DNA of 64,000 nucleotides from Roseovarius nanhaiticus (GTDB lineage: Bacteria > Pseudomonadota > Alphaproteobacteria > Rhodobacterales > Rhodobacteraceae). This document shows, one piece after another, positions 26,130 through 35,677 of the stretch. Within the stretch, counting starts at the first letter, position 1. Each line of letters begins with the position of its first letter. Location: contig NZ_FTNV01000001.1 of the NCBI RefSeq assembly GCF_900156535.1, positions 186,001 through 250,000 of the forward strand. Reading direction: 5' to 3'. The position numbers and the translations under genes were made by a program. The notes beneath the pieces are model-generated. The model did not search any database. It was not told the DNA's origin and was given only the letters and a program-made list of their open reading frames with translations.

Positions 26130-26575
26130 GCCACATCCTCCACTTGATTCAGATACTCGCCATAGCCTTCGGCTTCCATTTCATCCTTTGGCACAAAACG
26201 AAGCGAGGCCGAATTGATGCAGTAGCGCAGGCCGCCACGGTCCTGTGGGCCATCCGGAAAGACGTGGCCCAGATGGCTGTCGCCATGCGCGCTGCGCACT
26301 TCGACGCGGCGCATGCCCAACGTGTCATCCGAAAGCTCTGTCACATAAGCGGGCTCTATCGGTTTCGTAAAGCTGGGCCAGCCGCAACCGCTTTCATACT
26401 TGTCCGACGACGCGAATAGCGGCTCACCCGAGACGATATCAACGTAAATGCCAGGCTCCGTGTTGCCGAGATACTTGCCCGTGCCGGGCCGCTCGGTGCC
26501 GCTTTGCTGCGTCACGTGGTATTCTTCGGGGGTCAGTCGCGCGATGGCGTCCGGATCCTTGGTGTAGCGGGTCAT
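26126..26575 (-). CDS. msrB: peptide-methionine (R)-S-oxide reductase
   Basis: 149-aa enzyme reducing methionine-R-sulfoxide. Catalytic Cys119 is in [11 protein letters not shown] and Cys64 in SGCGWPSF is a probable resolving cysteine; HLGHVFPDG is the substrate loop. The two CxxC zinc-binding pairs of the zinc-containing type are absent ([11 protein letters not shown] in place of the first), so this is a zinc-free form. It is coupled to msrA by an ATGA overlap. Confidence 0.96.
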   Translation of the reverse strand: MTRYTKDPDAIARLTPEEYHVTQQSGTERPGTGKYLGNTEPGIYVDIVSGEPLFASSDKYESGCGWPSFTKPIEPAYVTELSDDTLGMRRVEVRSAHGDSHLGHVFPDGPQDRGGLRYCINSASLRFVPKDEMEAEGYGEYLNQVEDVA

Positions 26576-26680
26576 AATGCGCTCCCTTTTCGTGTGATGT
26601 TGCCCTCATAAATGGCGGGCGCGCGGGAATTTCCAAACGATATTTCAGATGGCTCGCAAGGTATTGAAAGCCACCCATGT

Positions 26681-26707
26681 TTTTTCTTGGGCAAAATACC
26701 CAAATCG
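26681..26707 (-). repeat. dispersed 3' motif copy (after the PEP-mutase-like gene)
   Basis: On the minus strand it reads GATTTGGGTATTTTGCCC then AAGAAAAAA. This diverged copy of the window's GAGTATTTTTGCCAAGATGA motif starts about 42 nt after the stop of the PEP-mutase-like gene and lies upstream of msrB. Only this copy can fold on its own, as TTGGG/CCCAA. Confidence 0.5.
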
Positions 26708-26749
26708 CTCAGGCCACAATCAGGGCAGACGCCCGCAATAAGAGTGCCA

Positions 26750-27559
26750 TCACGGCGCCAAAAGGTCCTTGATGTCGTCTTCATCGACAGCACGCTGAAG
26801 CCCTGCAAAGTCGCCCTGCAGAATATCCCGCGCTGCCGTTATCGCTGCGCCATAGCCCACCCGCGCCAGCGCGCCGCCGATCGTGATGCGCCCTGCACCC
26901 ATGGCCGCGAACTCGGCGCGCGTCACTTTGGCAAATGGCCCGGATGCCAGCACGTTGACCGGGATGGAAACCGCGTTGACGATGCGCTGCAGCGCCGCGC
27001 TGTCCGGTGGGGCCGGCACATAGACGCAATCCGCGCCTGCCGCCTCATACGCGCGAATGCGGCGGATCGCCTCGTCGCAATCGTAATTGCCCAGCATCAC
27101 GCCGTCGGCCCGCGCCACGACCACGAAGTCCCGCGGCAGTCCGCGCGCGCCACTGGCCGCGGCGCGGATCCGCTCGACCGCAAGGTCAAAGCCGTAAGAG
27201 GTAAAATCGGGCAGAGCCGTATCCTCGATGGAACAGCCCGCCAGCCCGGCCTCTTGCGCCAAGCGAATCGTTTCGGCCACCGTCTCGGGCGCCTCGCCGA
27301 AACCGTTTTCAAAATCTCCCGAGACAGGCACCGATACCGCCGCCACGATGTCCTGCGCATGCGACAGCGCCTCATCGCGGCTGAGCGTGCCGCCATCGAC
27401 GCGCCCCATCGAAAAGGCATGGCCCGCCGAGGTGGTTGCAAGAGCCTGCGCCCCCAGCGACTGCATCATGCGCGCCGATCCCTTGTCCCATACATTGACG
27501 ATGGTGACAGGATCGCCCCGGCGATAGAGGGCGCGGAAGTCGGCCCCGATATCGTTCAT
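26750..27559 (-). CDS. PEP mutase / isocitrate lyase superfamily protein
   Basis: 269-aa TIM-barrel enzyme. Conserved residues are visible in [12 protein letters not shown], the metal-binding stretch GDFENGFG (Asp82) and SIEDT (Glu112). The isocitrate-lyase KKCGH catalytic loop is absent, so it belongs with the carboxyphosphonoenolpyruvate mutase-like group acting on 2-keto or 2-hydroxy acids. Its start overlaps the tdh stop by 4 nt, making it the third gene of the kbl-tdh operon. I chose ATG 27559; the frame extends to 27772 inside tdh. The reaction is unknown; a link to threonine or glycine breakdown is inferred from context only. Confidence 0.87.
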   Translation of the reverse strand: MNDIGADFRALYRRGDPVTIVNVWDKGSARMMQSLGAQALATTSAGHAFSMGRVDGGTLSRDEALSHAQDIVAAVSVPVSGDFENGFGEAPETVAETIRLAQEAGLAGCSIEDTALPDFTSYGFDLAVERIRAAASGARGLPRDFVVVARADGVMLGNYDCDEAIRRIRAYEAAGADCVYVPAPPDSAALQRIVNAVSIPVNVLASGPFAKVTRAEFAAMGAGRITIGGALARVGYGAAITAARDILQGDFAGLQRAVDEDDIKDLLAP

Positions 27560-28599
27560 GCGGCGTTCCAATCCATGACAACCTTGCCGGAATTGCCGGA
27601 AATCATGGCCTCGAACCCGGCCTCGAAATCGTCGATCCCGATGCGATGCGTGATGAGGCCGCTGACATCGAGTCCCGATTGAACCAACGCGATCATCTTG
27701 TACCACGTCTCGAACATTTCGCGGCCGTAGATGCCCTTGACATGCAGCATCTTGAAGATGATCGCATTCCAATCTACGGCGAACTCGGTCGGCGCGATGC
27801 CCAGCAGGGCGATCTTGCCGCCGTTGTTCATGCGGCTGATCATCTGCTGCATCGCCGCCGCCGCGCCCGACATCTCAAGGCCCACGTCAAAGCCTTCATG
27901 CATGTCGATCCGTGCCATCACATCGCTCAGCTGCTCTTTCGAGACATCGACGACATGCTGCACGCCCATGCGGCGCGCCAGATCCAGGCGGTAGGGATTG
28001 ATATCGGTGATCACCACCTTGCGCGCGCCCACCTTCTGCGCAACCAGCGCGCCCATGATGCCAATCGGCCCGGCGCCGGTGACCAGCACATCCTCGCCCA
28101 CCAGATCAAAGCTGAGCGCGGTATGCACGGCATTGCCGAACGGGTCGAAAATGGCGGCGATCTCGTCCGGCACATCCTCGGGGATCGGCACGACATTCAT
28201 TTCGGGAATGCAGACATATTCGGCAAAGCTGCCGGGCCGGTTGACGCCCACGCCCTTCGTGTTGCGGCAAAGCTGCCCGCGCCCGGCGCGGCAATTACGA
28301 CAGGTGCCACAGACGATGTGACCCTCACCGCTGACCCGTTGCCCGATCTTATAGCGGGTCGCTGCGCTGCCCGTATCGGCGATTTCGCCGACGAATTCAT
28401 GCCCGACGACCATCGGCACGGGCACCGTCTTGGCGCTGAATTCGTCCCACTTCCAGATATGCACGTCGGTGCCGCAAATCGCGGACTTCGTGACCTTGAT
28501 CAGCACATCCTTCGGCCCCGGCTCGGGCACCGGGACATACTCCATCCACAGGCCCGGCTCGGGGCGCGATTTCACCAGCGCCTTCATTTCGTTCTTCAT
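27556..28599 (-). CDS. tdh: L-threonine 3-dehydrogenase
   Basis: Zinc-dependent medium-chain dehydrogenase of 347 aa oxidising threonine to 2-amino-3-ketobutyrate with NAD+. Catalytic zinc Cys42 is in [11 protein letters not shown]; four structural-zinc cysteines are in [16 protein letters not shown]; the NAD-binding turn is [16 protein letters not shown]. It overlaps kbl by 4 nt upstream and the PEP-mutase-like gene by 4 nt downstream. The product is unstable and is used at once by Kbl. Confidence 0.96.
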   Translation of the reverse strand: MKNEMKALVKSRPEPGLWMEYVPVPEPGPKDVLIKVTKSAICGTDVHIWKWDEFSAKTVPVPMVVGHEFVGEIADTGSAATRYKIGQRVSGEGHIVCGTCRNCRAGRGQLCRNTKGVGVNRPGSFAEYVCIPEMNVVPIPEDVPDEIAAIFDPFGNAVHTALSFDLVGEDVLVTGAGPIGIMGALVAQKVGARKVVITDINPYRLDLARRMGVQHVVDVSKEQLSDVMARIDMHEGFDVGLEMSGAAAAMQQMISRMNNGGKIALLGIAPTEFAVDWNAIIFKMLHVKGIYGREMFETWYKMIALVQSGLDVSGLITHRIGIDDFEAGFEAMISGNSGKVVMDWNAA

Positions 28600-29792
28600 G
28601 AGATCACTCCCAATTCGCGGCCCACGACCGCGAAGGCGTCTATCGCTTCGTCCAGCATCTCGCGCGTCAGTGCCGCGCTCATCTGCGTGCGGATGCGGTC
28701 TTGATCCTTTGGCACGACCGGATAGCTGAAGGCGGTGACATAGACCCCATGGTCGCCCAGTTTTGCCGCCATCTGTTGCGCCAGCTTCGGATCACGCAGC
28801 ATAACGGGGATGATCGCATGCTCACCCGGAAGCAGCTCGAATCCCAGCTCGGTCATGCGGGTGCGGAAATGCGCGGCATTGTCCCAAAGCTGCGCGCGCA
28901 GATCATCGCCCTCCTCGATCAGATCGAACATGGTCAGCGAGGCGGCGGCGATCACCGGCGCAAGCGTGTTCGAGAAAAGATACGGGCGCGAGCGTTGACG
29001 CAGCCAATCGACCACCTTGGCAGAGGCTGCGGTATACCCCCCCGACGCACCGCCCAGCGCTTTGCCCAACGTGCCGGTCAGGATATCGACCCGTCCCATC
29101 ACGCCGCAATGCTCGATGCTGCCGCGCCCGGTCGCGCCGACAAAGCCGGTGGCGTGGCAATCATCCACCATCACCAGCGCTTCATATTTCTCGGCCAGAT
29201 CACAGATCTCGTCCAGCTTGGCGTAGTAGCCATCCATCGAAAAGACGCCATCCGTGGCGATCAGGCGATGCCGTGCGCCCTCTGCCTCCTTCAGGCAGCG
29301 CTCCAGATCCGCCATATCGCTGTTGGCATAACGATAGCGCTGCGCCTTGCACAGGCGCACGCCGTCGATGATGCTGGCGTGGTTCAATGCGTCGCTGATG
29401 ATTGCATCCTCGGGGCCGAGAATCGTCTCGAACAAACCGGCATTCGCGTCAAAACAGCTGGGGTAAAGGATGCTGTCCTCGGTCCCAAGGAACTCGGCGA
29501 TGCGCGCCTCCAGCGTCTTGTGCTCTTCTTGGGTGCCACAGATGAAACGCACCGACGCCATGCCGAACCCGTAGCGGTCCAGCGCCTTGTGGGCCGCCTC
29601 GATGATCCGCGCATCATCGGCCAGCCCAAGGTAGTTATTGGCGCAAAGATTGATGACTTCGGCGCCGCTCGCCAGCGATACGCGCCCCGACTGCGGCGAT
29701 GTGATGACCCGCTCGGTCTTGTAGAGGCCCTCGGTCTTCAGATCTTCCAGGCGGGCGCCGATGTCGGCATCAAATGTCTGGGCGGCTGTCAT
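28596..29792 (-). CDS. kbl: 2-amino-3-ketobutyrate CoA ligase (glycine C-acetyltransferase)
   Basis: 398-aa alpha-oxoamine synthase that splits 2-amino-3-ketobutyrate with CoA into glycine and acetyl-CoA. The PLP lysine is in [36 protein letters not shown] and [11 protein letters not shown] are family blocks. ATG 29792 follows an AAAGGA site; the frame open to 29855 is not needed. It is the first gene of the operon kbl-tdh-PEP mutase, with both downstream junctions overlapping. Confidence 0.96.
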   Translation of the reverse strand: MTAAQTFDADIGARLEDLKTEGLYKTERVITSPQSGRVSLASGAEVINLCANNYLGLADDARIIEAAHKALDRYGFGMASVRFICGTQEEHKTLEARIAEFLGTEDSILYPSCFDANAGLFETILGPEDAIISDALNHASIIDGVRLCKAQRYRYANSDMADLERCLKEAEGARHRLIATDGVFSMDGYYAKLDEICDLAEKYEALVMVDDCHATGFVGATGRGSIEHCGVMGRVDILTGTLGKALGGASGGYTAASAKVVDWLRQRSRPYLFSNTLAPVIAAASLTMFDLIEEGDDLRAQLWDNAAHFRTRMTELGFELLPGEHAIIPVMLRDPKLAQQMAAKLGDHGVYVTAFSYPVVPKDQDRIRTQMSAALTREMLDEAIDAFAVVGRELGVIS

Positions 29793-29864
29793 GGCAAAAT
29801 CCTTTCGGTGACTCGCGTTTTCCTGATGGTATCGCATCAGAGAGCTCGGTGACATGGGCTGCGC

Positions 29865-31868
29865 TCAGATTGCGATCCTGGGCCGGCCCGAGGCTTCGAC
29901 TGTGATCTCACCCTCGAGGAACACCTGCCGCGCCTCGGCTTCTGCTGTGCGCAGATCGCGTGTTGCCGTAATGTGGATATCCTCGGCCCCCGCAGCAACG
30001 GCATCAGCGCGCGCTGCCGACTCGAGCGCGCGTTGCAAGGCATCCAGTGCCGCCTCCGCAGTGCGATGATCCTCGGGCCCGGTCTCCAGATGAACCCGAA
30101 ACAGTCCCTCGGAGGGCGACGTGACAGTGCCGCTGCGCCGGATCGTGACCCGGCCGACGATTGCGCCGATGGCGTTTGCGACGCCCGCATGCCGTGGCAA
30201 AATCATCTCGCACCCCAGCCGCGCGCCGACCGCGGGATAATAAGTGGCCGCAGAAGCGCCCAGACCAACGACCGGAACGTTCAGTCCGGCGTCGACCCTC
30301 AAGAGGCCGCGATGGCGGTCCAGCCCGCGTTCCATCAGAACGTGGCGCGCCAAGAGATCGGGCGGCAGGCCGAAACTGTCGGCCTCCTCCGCAAATCCAG
30401 CCTCAAGGATCGCCAGCACCGTCTGACGGGTCAGCTGATCTACGATCATTTGCGCCATCTCTTGTACGTTGCCTGCGATCAGATTGCCCGATCCCGTACG
30501 CTTTCGCGCCAGCAACGCCAGCGCCTTTTCCGCTGCCTCAACATCCCATGCGCCAGCTTGGCTCAGAACATGGCTGGCATCTGATGGCGTGACGCCAGAC
30601 ACCTGAACCAGCCCTCGCGCCACCAACCGGCGCAGCGCCTGACCTTCCAGCCTGGTGCGCAGAACGGCGCCAACCGGCTGCACGCCGCCTTCGATGATGC
30701 GCAGTAACAGACCCTCGTCGCGCTCGGCCAACCCGCCCGCCTCAATGCCGGGCACCGCCCGCACGAAAACGCCGTCATGCTCTCCGGGAACGGTTGCGCG
30801 CATTTGGGCGTCGAGAGCGCGCTGGACCACCTCGGGCGCCTCATACGCAATCAGGCTGACCGGCAGCACCCGGCGCGGGCCCAAGGTCAGGCCGCCGATC
30901 AGGCCATTATCCGCTAGATGGACCTCACTATCGCCGCCAAGACCAGTGGTGCGCATCGCCACCGCCTCTACCATGGTGCGCCATGGACCAACCTGCGCAC
31001 CCCCGGGGTCAATCATTGGCTTGCCGCCACGCAAGATGGCCACGTCCGTCGTCGTCCCGCCGATATCCGAAACAAGCGCCGTCTCGGCTCCGGTCAACCA
31101 CCGCGCCCCCACAATGGATGCGGCTGGGCCACTGAGAATCGTCTCTATCGGGCGCTCTCGAGCCTGTTTTGCACTGATAAGCGCTCCGTCGCCGCGGACC
31201 ACCATCAGCGGCGCAGCGATCCCAAGATCAGCAAGCTTGCCCTCGGCCTTGTCTATCAACCGGGCAATCATCCCGATGAGACGCGCATTCAGCAGCGCAG
31301 TGAGCGCCCGCTTTGGTCCATTTAGCTTTGCAGACAGATGATGCGAGCATGAAACAGGCTTGCCTGTCACGTCCTGGATCAGACGTTGCGCTGCCAATTC
31401 GTGCTCGGGATTACGCGTGGCAAATTGCGCAGCAACCGCATAGGCCGAGATGCCACGGTCCTCACGCAGCCACGCATCGAGCGCGTTCAAGTCCAGCGCC
31501 CGCGCCTCGTAGCCCGCGTGATTGTGACCGCCACTCAGGATCAAGGCCGGATCGCCCGCCAGCGCCGCGCGCAGCCCATGCCCCTCCAGATCCTGCTCGC
31601 GAAAGCCGATATAGATCAGGCCTGCGCGCCCGCCCTGCCCCTCGACCAGCGCATTCGTCGCCAGCGTGGTCGACAGCGAGGCCAGCGCGATATCACCGGG
31701 CGCGGTGCCACTCTGGGACAGAACATTCTGAACCGCAGCACCAATCCCGATCGCCAGATCGTGCCGTGTCGTCAATGCCTTGGCGCTGGCGATGACCTGC
31801 GTTTCGTCGCGGATCAAAACCGCGTCGGTATAGGTACCGCCCGTATCGACCCCTAGCAAAATCGCCAT
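29865..31868 (-). CDS. hydantoinase/oxoprolinase family protein, HyuA-like subunit
   Basis: 667-aa ATP-dependent amidohydrolase subunit. The N-terminal Hydant_A_N region opens with ILLGVDTGGTYTDAVLI, and the second actin-like phosphate-binding motif is VSDIGGTTTDVAIL near residue 275. Related proteins hydrolyse N-methylhydantoin, 5-oxoproline or acetone-type substrates, normally with a HyuB partner. No hyuB gene is adjacent, which is unusual, and the gene stands alone between queG and kbl on the same strand. The substrate is not predictable. Confidence 0.88.
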   Translation of the reverse strand: MAILLGVDTGGTYTDAVLIRDETQVIASAKALTTRHDLAIGIGAAVQNVLSQSGTAPGDIALASLSTTLATNALVEGQGGRAGLIYIGFREQDLEGHGLRAALAGDPALILSGGHNHAGYEARALDLNALDAWLREDRGISAYAVAAQFATRNPEHELAAQRLIQDVTGKPVSCSHHLSAKLNGPKRALTALLNARLIGMIARLIDKAEGKLADLGIAAPLMVVRGDGALISAKQARERPIETILSGPAASIVGARWLTGAETALVSDIGGTTTDVAILRGGKPMIDPGGAQVGPWRTMVEAVAMRTTGLGGDSEVHLADNGLIGGLTLGPRRVLPVSLIAYEAPEVVQRALDAQMRATVPGEHDGVFVRAVPGIEAGGLAERDEGLLLRIIEGGVQPVGAVLRTRLEGQALRRLVARGLVQVSGVTPSDASHVLSQAGAWDVEAAEKALALLARKRTGSGNLIAGNVQEMAQMIVDQLTRQTVLAILEAGFAEEADSFGLPPDLLARHVLMERGLDRHRGLLRVDAGLNVPVVGLGASAATYYPAVGARLGCEMILPRHAGVANAIGAIVGRVTIRRSGTVTSPSEGLFRVHLETGPEDHRTAEAALDALQRALESAARADAVAAGAEDIHITATRDLRTAEAEARQVFLEGEITVEASGRPRIAI

Positions 31869-31912
31869 GCCCTAACTCCCGCAGCAGCGCTTGGTTTGCT
31901 GTATGCCGGAAC

Positions 31913-32974
31913 TCAGGGCTGTTCCATCCCTTTCGCGGCATCCTGCAGTCGCTCAAGCGCCCAGCGCGCCGCATCGACGACTGTTTCATCCGGATCATTC
32001 ACATGCGGACGCGCCGCCTCGGCCAAATCGGGCTGGCCGGAATTGCCAATGGCGTAAAGCACGTTGCGAAGAAAACGGTTCCGCCCGATCCGCTTGATCG
32101 GGCTGCCCGAGAATTTGGTGCGGAAGGCTGCATCATCCAGCTGTGCCAACTCAGCCAATGGCGGCGCGCGCAGGTCGTCGCGTGCGTGGTAACGCGTCTC
32201 ACGCGCCTCTTGGGCAAACTTGTTCCAAGGACAAACGGCGAGGCAATCGTCGCAGCCATAGATCCGGTTTCCCATCAGCGCGCGCAGGTCCGGATCGACC
32301 GGGCCGTGATGCTCGATGGTCAAATACGAAATGCAACGCCGTGCATCCAATTGGTAAGGTGCAGGAAAGGCCGCCGTCGGACAAATATCGAGGCAAGCCC
32401 GACACGACCCGCAATGATCGGATTCGCCCGTATCAGTCTCGATTTCCAAAGTGGTGAAGATGGATCCGATGAAAAACCAGCTGCCCAAATCCCGGCTGAC
32501 CAGATTGGTATGCTTGCCCTGCCAGCCCAGACCGGCCGCCTCACCCAGCGGTTTTTCAGGCACTGGCGCGGTATCGACGAACACCTTCACCTCGGTGTCC
32601 TGACCGGTCTCGGCGATAAGCCAGCGCGCCACCCGCTTCAAACGTTTCTTGACCAGATCGTGATAGTCTTTGTTCTGCGCATAGACGCTAATGGCACCCA
32701 ATGCCGGACGCTCCAGCACTTCCAAGGGATCATGCTCTGGCGTGTAGCTTTCCCCCAGCATGATGACCGAACGCGCTTCGGGCCAGAGCGCGGTGGGATC
32801 GGCCCGCCAATGGCTACGCTCTGCCAGCCAGCCCATCTGGCCATGTCGCCCCTTGTCCAGAAACTCGGATAGGCGCGCCGGCACTTGAGGCACGTCACCA
32901 GGCCGACAAATGCGCGCCAGATCGAAGCCCTCGGCCTGCGCGTGTGCGATCAACCTGCTCTTGATGTCATCCAT
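31913..32974 (-). CDS. queG: epoxyqueuosine reductase
   Basis: 353-aa cobalamin and iron-sulfur enzyme performing the last step of queuosine synthesis, reducing epoxyqueuosine in tRNA anticodons. Two ferredoxin-like cluster motifs are visible: [12 protein letters not shown] and [11 protein letters not shown]. The N-terminal half, with [36 protein letters not shown], is typical, and a C-terminal HEAT-like segment ([16 protein letters not shown]) contacts tRNA. The ATG at 32974 overlaps the end of a dispersed-motif copy. Confidence 0.95.
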   Translation of the reverse strand: MDDIKSRLIAHAQAEGFDLARICRPGDVPQVPARLSEFLDKGRHGQMGWLAERSHWRADPTALWPEARSVIMLGESYTPEHDPLEVLERPALGAISVYAQNKDYHDLVKKRLKRVARWLIAETGQDTEVKVFVDTAPVPEKPLGEAAGLGWQGKHTNLVSRDLGSWFFIGSIFTTLEIETDTGESDHCGSCRACLDICPTAAFPAPYQLDARRCISYLTIEHHGPVDPDLRALMGNRIYGCDDCLAVCPWNKFAQEARETRYHARDDLRAPPLAELAQLDDAAFRTKFSGSPIKRIGRNRFLRNVLYAIGNSGQPDLAEAARPHVNDPDETVVDAARWALERLQDAAKGMEQP

Positions 32975-32976
32975 GG

Positions 32977-33001
32977 TTCATCTTGGCAAAAATACTCATC
33001 G
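32977..33001 (-). repeat. dispersed 3' motif copy (after the GST gene, before queG)
   Basis: On the minus strand it reads GATGAGTATTTTTGCC then AAGATGAA, 11 nt after the stop codon of the glutathione S-transferase gene and immediately before the queG start. Its last part (AAGATGAA) may serve as the weak ribosome binding region of queG. It shares the 20-mer GAGTATTTTTGCCAAGATGA with 1558-1577. Confidence 0.65.
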
Positions 33002-33012
33002 AACGGCAGCAA

Positions 33013-33678
33013 TCAAAAATCGAGGTTCGAGTAGTGGCGCGGCGGCGGAAAGCCGGACACCTGGTCAGCCAAGATACTGCGAAATGCGGGGCGCGACTTG
33101 ATCTTGGCGTACCAATCCTTGACCACATCGCTGCGGTTCCAATCGACATCCGAGATGTAGTCCAGCGCACTCAGATGCGCTGCGGCGGCAAAATCGGCAA
33201 GCGTCATCACATCACCCGCCAGCCAACGGCGTTGCTCGAGCAGGAAAGCCATGTAATCGAGGTGATACTTGATCGCTTTCGCACCCGATTTGACATTGCC
33301 GCTATCGGGAAAGCCGGCGCCGGTGATCTTCTTGTTGACCCGCTCATAAAGCAGTTTTGACGTCACCTCGTGGTGGAACTTGTCATCGAACCAGGCGACC
33401 ATGCGGCGTACTTCGTAACGGCCATCGGCGCCGCGCGGCATCAGCGGAGGCTCGGGGTACTTCTCTTCCAGGTATTCGCAGATCGCGGTGCTTTCGGGTA
33501 GGGTCTTGCCGTCGATGCGCAGCACAGGCACCTTGCGGGCCGGGTTGCGGCGATGAAAATCCGGATTCTCTTCCCAATAACGCTCTTCGATCAGCTCGCA
33601 TTCGATTTTTTTCTCAGCAAGGCTCAGACGGACCTTGCGGCAGAAAGGCGATAAGGGAACGTGATAGAGCTTGGCCAT
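33013..33678 (-). CDS. glutathione S-transferase family protein
   Basis: 221-aa protein with an N-terminal thioredoxin-like domain (about 1-78: MAKLYHVPLSPFCRKVRLSL, KVPVLRIDG, LPESTAICEYLEEKYP) and a helical C-terminal domain. PLSPFCRK places Ser or Cys at the usual active-site position, and PESTAI is the glutathione-binding loop. Start ATG is 33678; the frame open to 33873 is not family-like. The substrate is unknown. Confidence 0.92.
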   Translation of the reverse strand: MAKLYHVPLSPFCRKVRLSLAEKKIECELIEERYWEENPDFHRRNPARKVPVLRIDGKTLPESTAICEYLEEKYPEPPLMPRGADGRYEVRRMVAWFDDKFHHEVTSKLLYERVNKKITGAGFPDSGNVKSGAKAIKYHLDYMAFLLEQRRWLAGDVMTLADFAAAAHLSALDYISDVDWNRSDVVKDWYAKIKSRPAFRSILADQVSGFPPPRHYSNLDF

Positions 33679-33736
33679 GACGTGGCGGACCTTTGTTGCG
33701 AGGACTGCCCTTCCATGCCCTTTAGCCGGTTGGTTT

Positions 33737-34447
33737 TCAATCCTCGAAACACGCGGCGCGGCCGTCGCGGCGGATCGTGGCCGCGCCATCCATGATCGAC
33801 GCGGTCCTCTTTCGCACCCAATTGGACGGCCGACTGGCCGAGCGCCCCTTGGGATCGGGAAGAATGGCGGCAAGCCGCGCGGCTTGCAGCGCCGAGAGGT
33901 CCGCGGCCTCGACCCCGAAATAGTGGCGCGCTGCGGGTCCGATGCCGAAAATGCCTTCGTCGAACTCGGCGACGTTCAGATAGACCTCGATGATGCGGCG
34001 CTTGGACCAGGCAGCCTCCATGGCGGGTGTGATGACCGCCTCCAGCGCCTTCCGCGGCCAGGATCGGCCATGCCAGAGATAGACGTTCTTGACCGTCTGC
34101 TGACTGATCGTCGAGGCGCCGCGCGCGCCGCCGCGCTCCAGTACCTGCCGGATCGCTCGCATGTCGAAACCCCAGTGGTTGCAGAAATCCGCATCCTCCG
34201 CCGCCACGGCGGCCCGCGCCATCACCGGGGCTATATCGTCAATCGGGGTCCAGACATAAGCAATTTGTCCAAGACGCCGCGCCTCTTGTTTCATGTAAAA
34301 CGTCGGGCCGGGAGCCATCACCCGGTGCCACACCACGGCCACGCCGATGACGAGACCCCCTGTGATCAGCAGCCAAAGCGCCCAGCGCCGCAGCCACGCC
34401 AGGGGCGCGCGGGAAATGAGCGTGTCCTTGGTGGTGCTGCGGGGCAT
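33737..34447 (-). CDS. mtgA: monofunctional biosynthetic peptidoglycan transglycosylase
   Basis: 236-aa inner-membrane glycosyltransferase (family GT51) that polymerises lipid II into glycan strands. A single N-terminal membrane anchor (about residues 17-38, ALWLLITGGLVIGVAVVW) is followed by the catalytic Glu region AAEDADFCNHWGFD and GASTISQQTVKNVYL. RKALEAVITPAMEAAWSKRRIIEVYLN and GIGPAARHYFG complete the family motifs. No transpeptidase domain is present. It is transcribed with its own probable promoter near 34460-34490. Confidence 0.95.
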   Translation of the reverse strand: MPRSTTKDTLISRAPLAWLRRWALWLLITGGLVIGVAVVWHRVMAPGPTFYMKQEARRLGQIAYVWTPIDDIAPVMARAAVAAEDADFCNHWGFDMRAIRQVLERGGARGASTISQQTVKNVYLWHGRSWPRKALEAVITPAMEAAWSKRRIIEVYLNVAEFDEGIFGIGPAARHYFGVEAADLSALQAARLAAILPDPKGRSASRPSNWVRKRTASIMDGAATIRRDGRAACFED

Positions 34448-34465
34448 TGCGGGCCTCTATAAGAT

Positions 34466-34493
34466 GCGCGATCGCCACATTGGCAGATCGCGC
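34466..34493. promoter_or_regulatory. inverted repeat upstream of mtgA
   Basis: GCGCGATC and GATCGCGC face each other across 12 bp, with an inner GCCA/TGGC pair, so a hairpin of 8+4 bp can form. It lies 19 nt upstream of the mtgA start and 38 nt past the saccharopine dehydrogenase stop. It could end the upstream transcript or act as an operator; no T-run follows, so I do not call it a terminator. Confidence 0.4.
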
Positions 34494-34530
34494 AATTGAG
34501 TGTTTTCAGAACAATGAAAGCACGCGGCCC

Positions 34531-35676
34531 TCAGCCGGCCAGATGATCTACAAGTTCGACATGCTGGGCAAGGCGCCGCACCTCGGCCAGGTAGCGATCG
34601 ACCAGTGCCGGATCGTGCGGGGCGGGGCTGACACCGGCCGGAAGCTCGCCAGCGAGGGCCGACTCGATCGCCATCGAGAGCGGGATCGAGACGAGCCGCG
34701 CCATGGCCGTGCCGCGTTCGTCGCCCCATGCGTCCATCACATAGGTCTTGTGCCAGACCGTGGCGCCGTCCCGCTCGGCCTTGAGCGAGACGCACATCAC
34801 CACGCGGTCGGGCTCGCCCTCGTCATAGGCATGCTCGCCCCAGAACGTGTCGGACATCTCGCGCAAGCGCGCGTCGCCCTCAGGGCCCTGCAACGTCTCG
34901 ACCTCTTTGAAGACGTCCGCCCATGCCTCGGTCCAGCCATTGAGACGCAGGGTGCCCCGCACGAATTCCTTGATCCGCCAGTTCGGGTCAAAGCCGTAAT
35001 CCTCGATGAAAGGCAGGCTGTCGCGGTTGGGATAGACCTCGAACGTCTCGGGCGCGGGCAGCGGCGCGGAGTAGCTGCTGATCGCGTCCCAGGGGCGGTC
35101 GACGCGCAATTCCGCATGATCGCGGATCGAGCGCGAGGGCGAGCGCAGCGCCTTGAGCACGCCGAGGGGCGACCAGCTGAACTTGTAGCGAAATGCGTTT
35201 GGATGCTTGGGGATGCCGCCGCAATAGCTGAGGAAGGTCAGGTCGTTCTCGGGGTCCACCTCGCCGCTGGCGCGGTAATCCGCGATCAGCGCGTGGGCCA
35301 TCAGGTGGTCGATGCCGGGATCGAGGCCGATCTCGTTGACGAAGGTCAGGCCCGCTGCCTCGGCCCGCGCATGCAGCGCGCGCATCTCGGGCGCGATGTA
35401 GGACGAGCTGGCGAAATGCGCGCCCTTGGTTAGGCAGAGCTCGGCCAGCGGGACATGCCAATCGCCGGGCAGCATCGAGACCACAATGTCGCCTGCCTGC
35501 ACCTCGGCCGTCAGTGCGTCCATATCAAAGGCCTGAATGCGCTGCGTCAGATCACCCACGGCGTCCTGCGCCTTGCCGATACTGCGGTTCCAGACGGTCA
35601 CTTCATGCCCCGCCTCAATCAATCTGCGCAAACCTGGGATAGCCGAGAGGCCAGTACCGCACCAATGTATTGTCAT
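34531..35676 (-). CDS. saccharopine dehydrogenase, glutamate-forming type
   Basis: 381-aa NAD(P) Rossmann protein. MTIHWCGTGLSAIPGLRRLIEAGHEVTVWNR opens the nucleotide-binding domain, and VVSMLPGDWHVPLAELCL, SSYIAPEMRALH and FVNEIGLDPGIDHLMAHA are the blocks of the Lys9/SDH family that splits saccharopine into glutamate and aminoadipate semialdehyde. It begins 1 nt after the stop of the lysine-side saccharopine dehydrogenase gene, so the two catalyse consecutive steps of lysine breakdown through saccharopine, resembling a split version of eukaryotic LKR/SDH. Confidence 0.92.
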   Translation of the reverse strand: MTIHWCGTGLSAIPGLRRLIEAGHEVTVWNRSIGKAQDAVGDLTQRIQAFDMDALTAEVQAGDIVVSMLPGDWHVPLAELCLTKGAHFASSSYIAPEMRALHARAEAAGLTFVNEIGLDPGIDHLMAHALIADYRASGEVDPENDLTFLSYCGGIPKHPNAFRYKFSWSPLGVLKALRSPSRSIRDHAELRVDRPWDAISSYSAPLPAPETFEVYPNRDSLPFIEDYGFDPNWRIKEFVRGTLRLNGWTEAWADVFKEVETLQGPEGDARLREMSDTFWGEHAYDEGEPDRVVMCVSLKAERDGATVWHKTYVMDAWGDERGTAMARLVSIPLSMAIESALAGELPAGVSPAPHDPALVDRYLAEVRRLAQHVELVDHLAG

Positions 35677-35677
35677 G

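Noticed and set aside
29823..29840. CTGATG/CATCAG hairpin between the hydantoinase and kbl genes
   Set aside because: Only 6 bp with no T-run; too weak to call a terminator.
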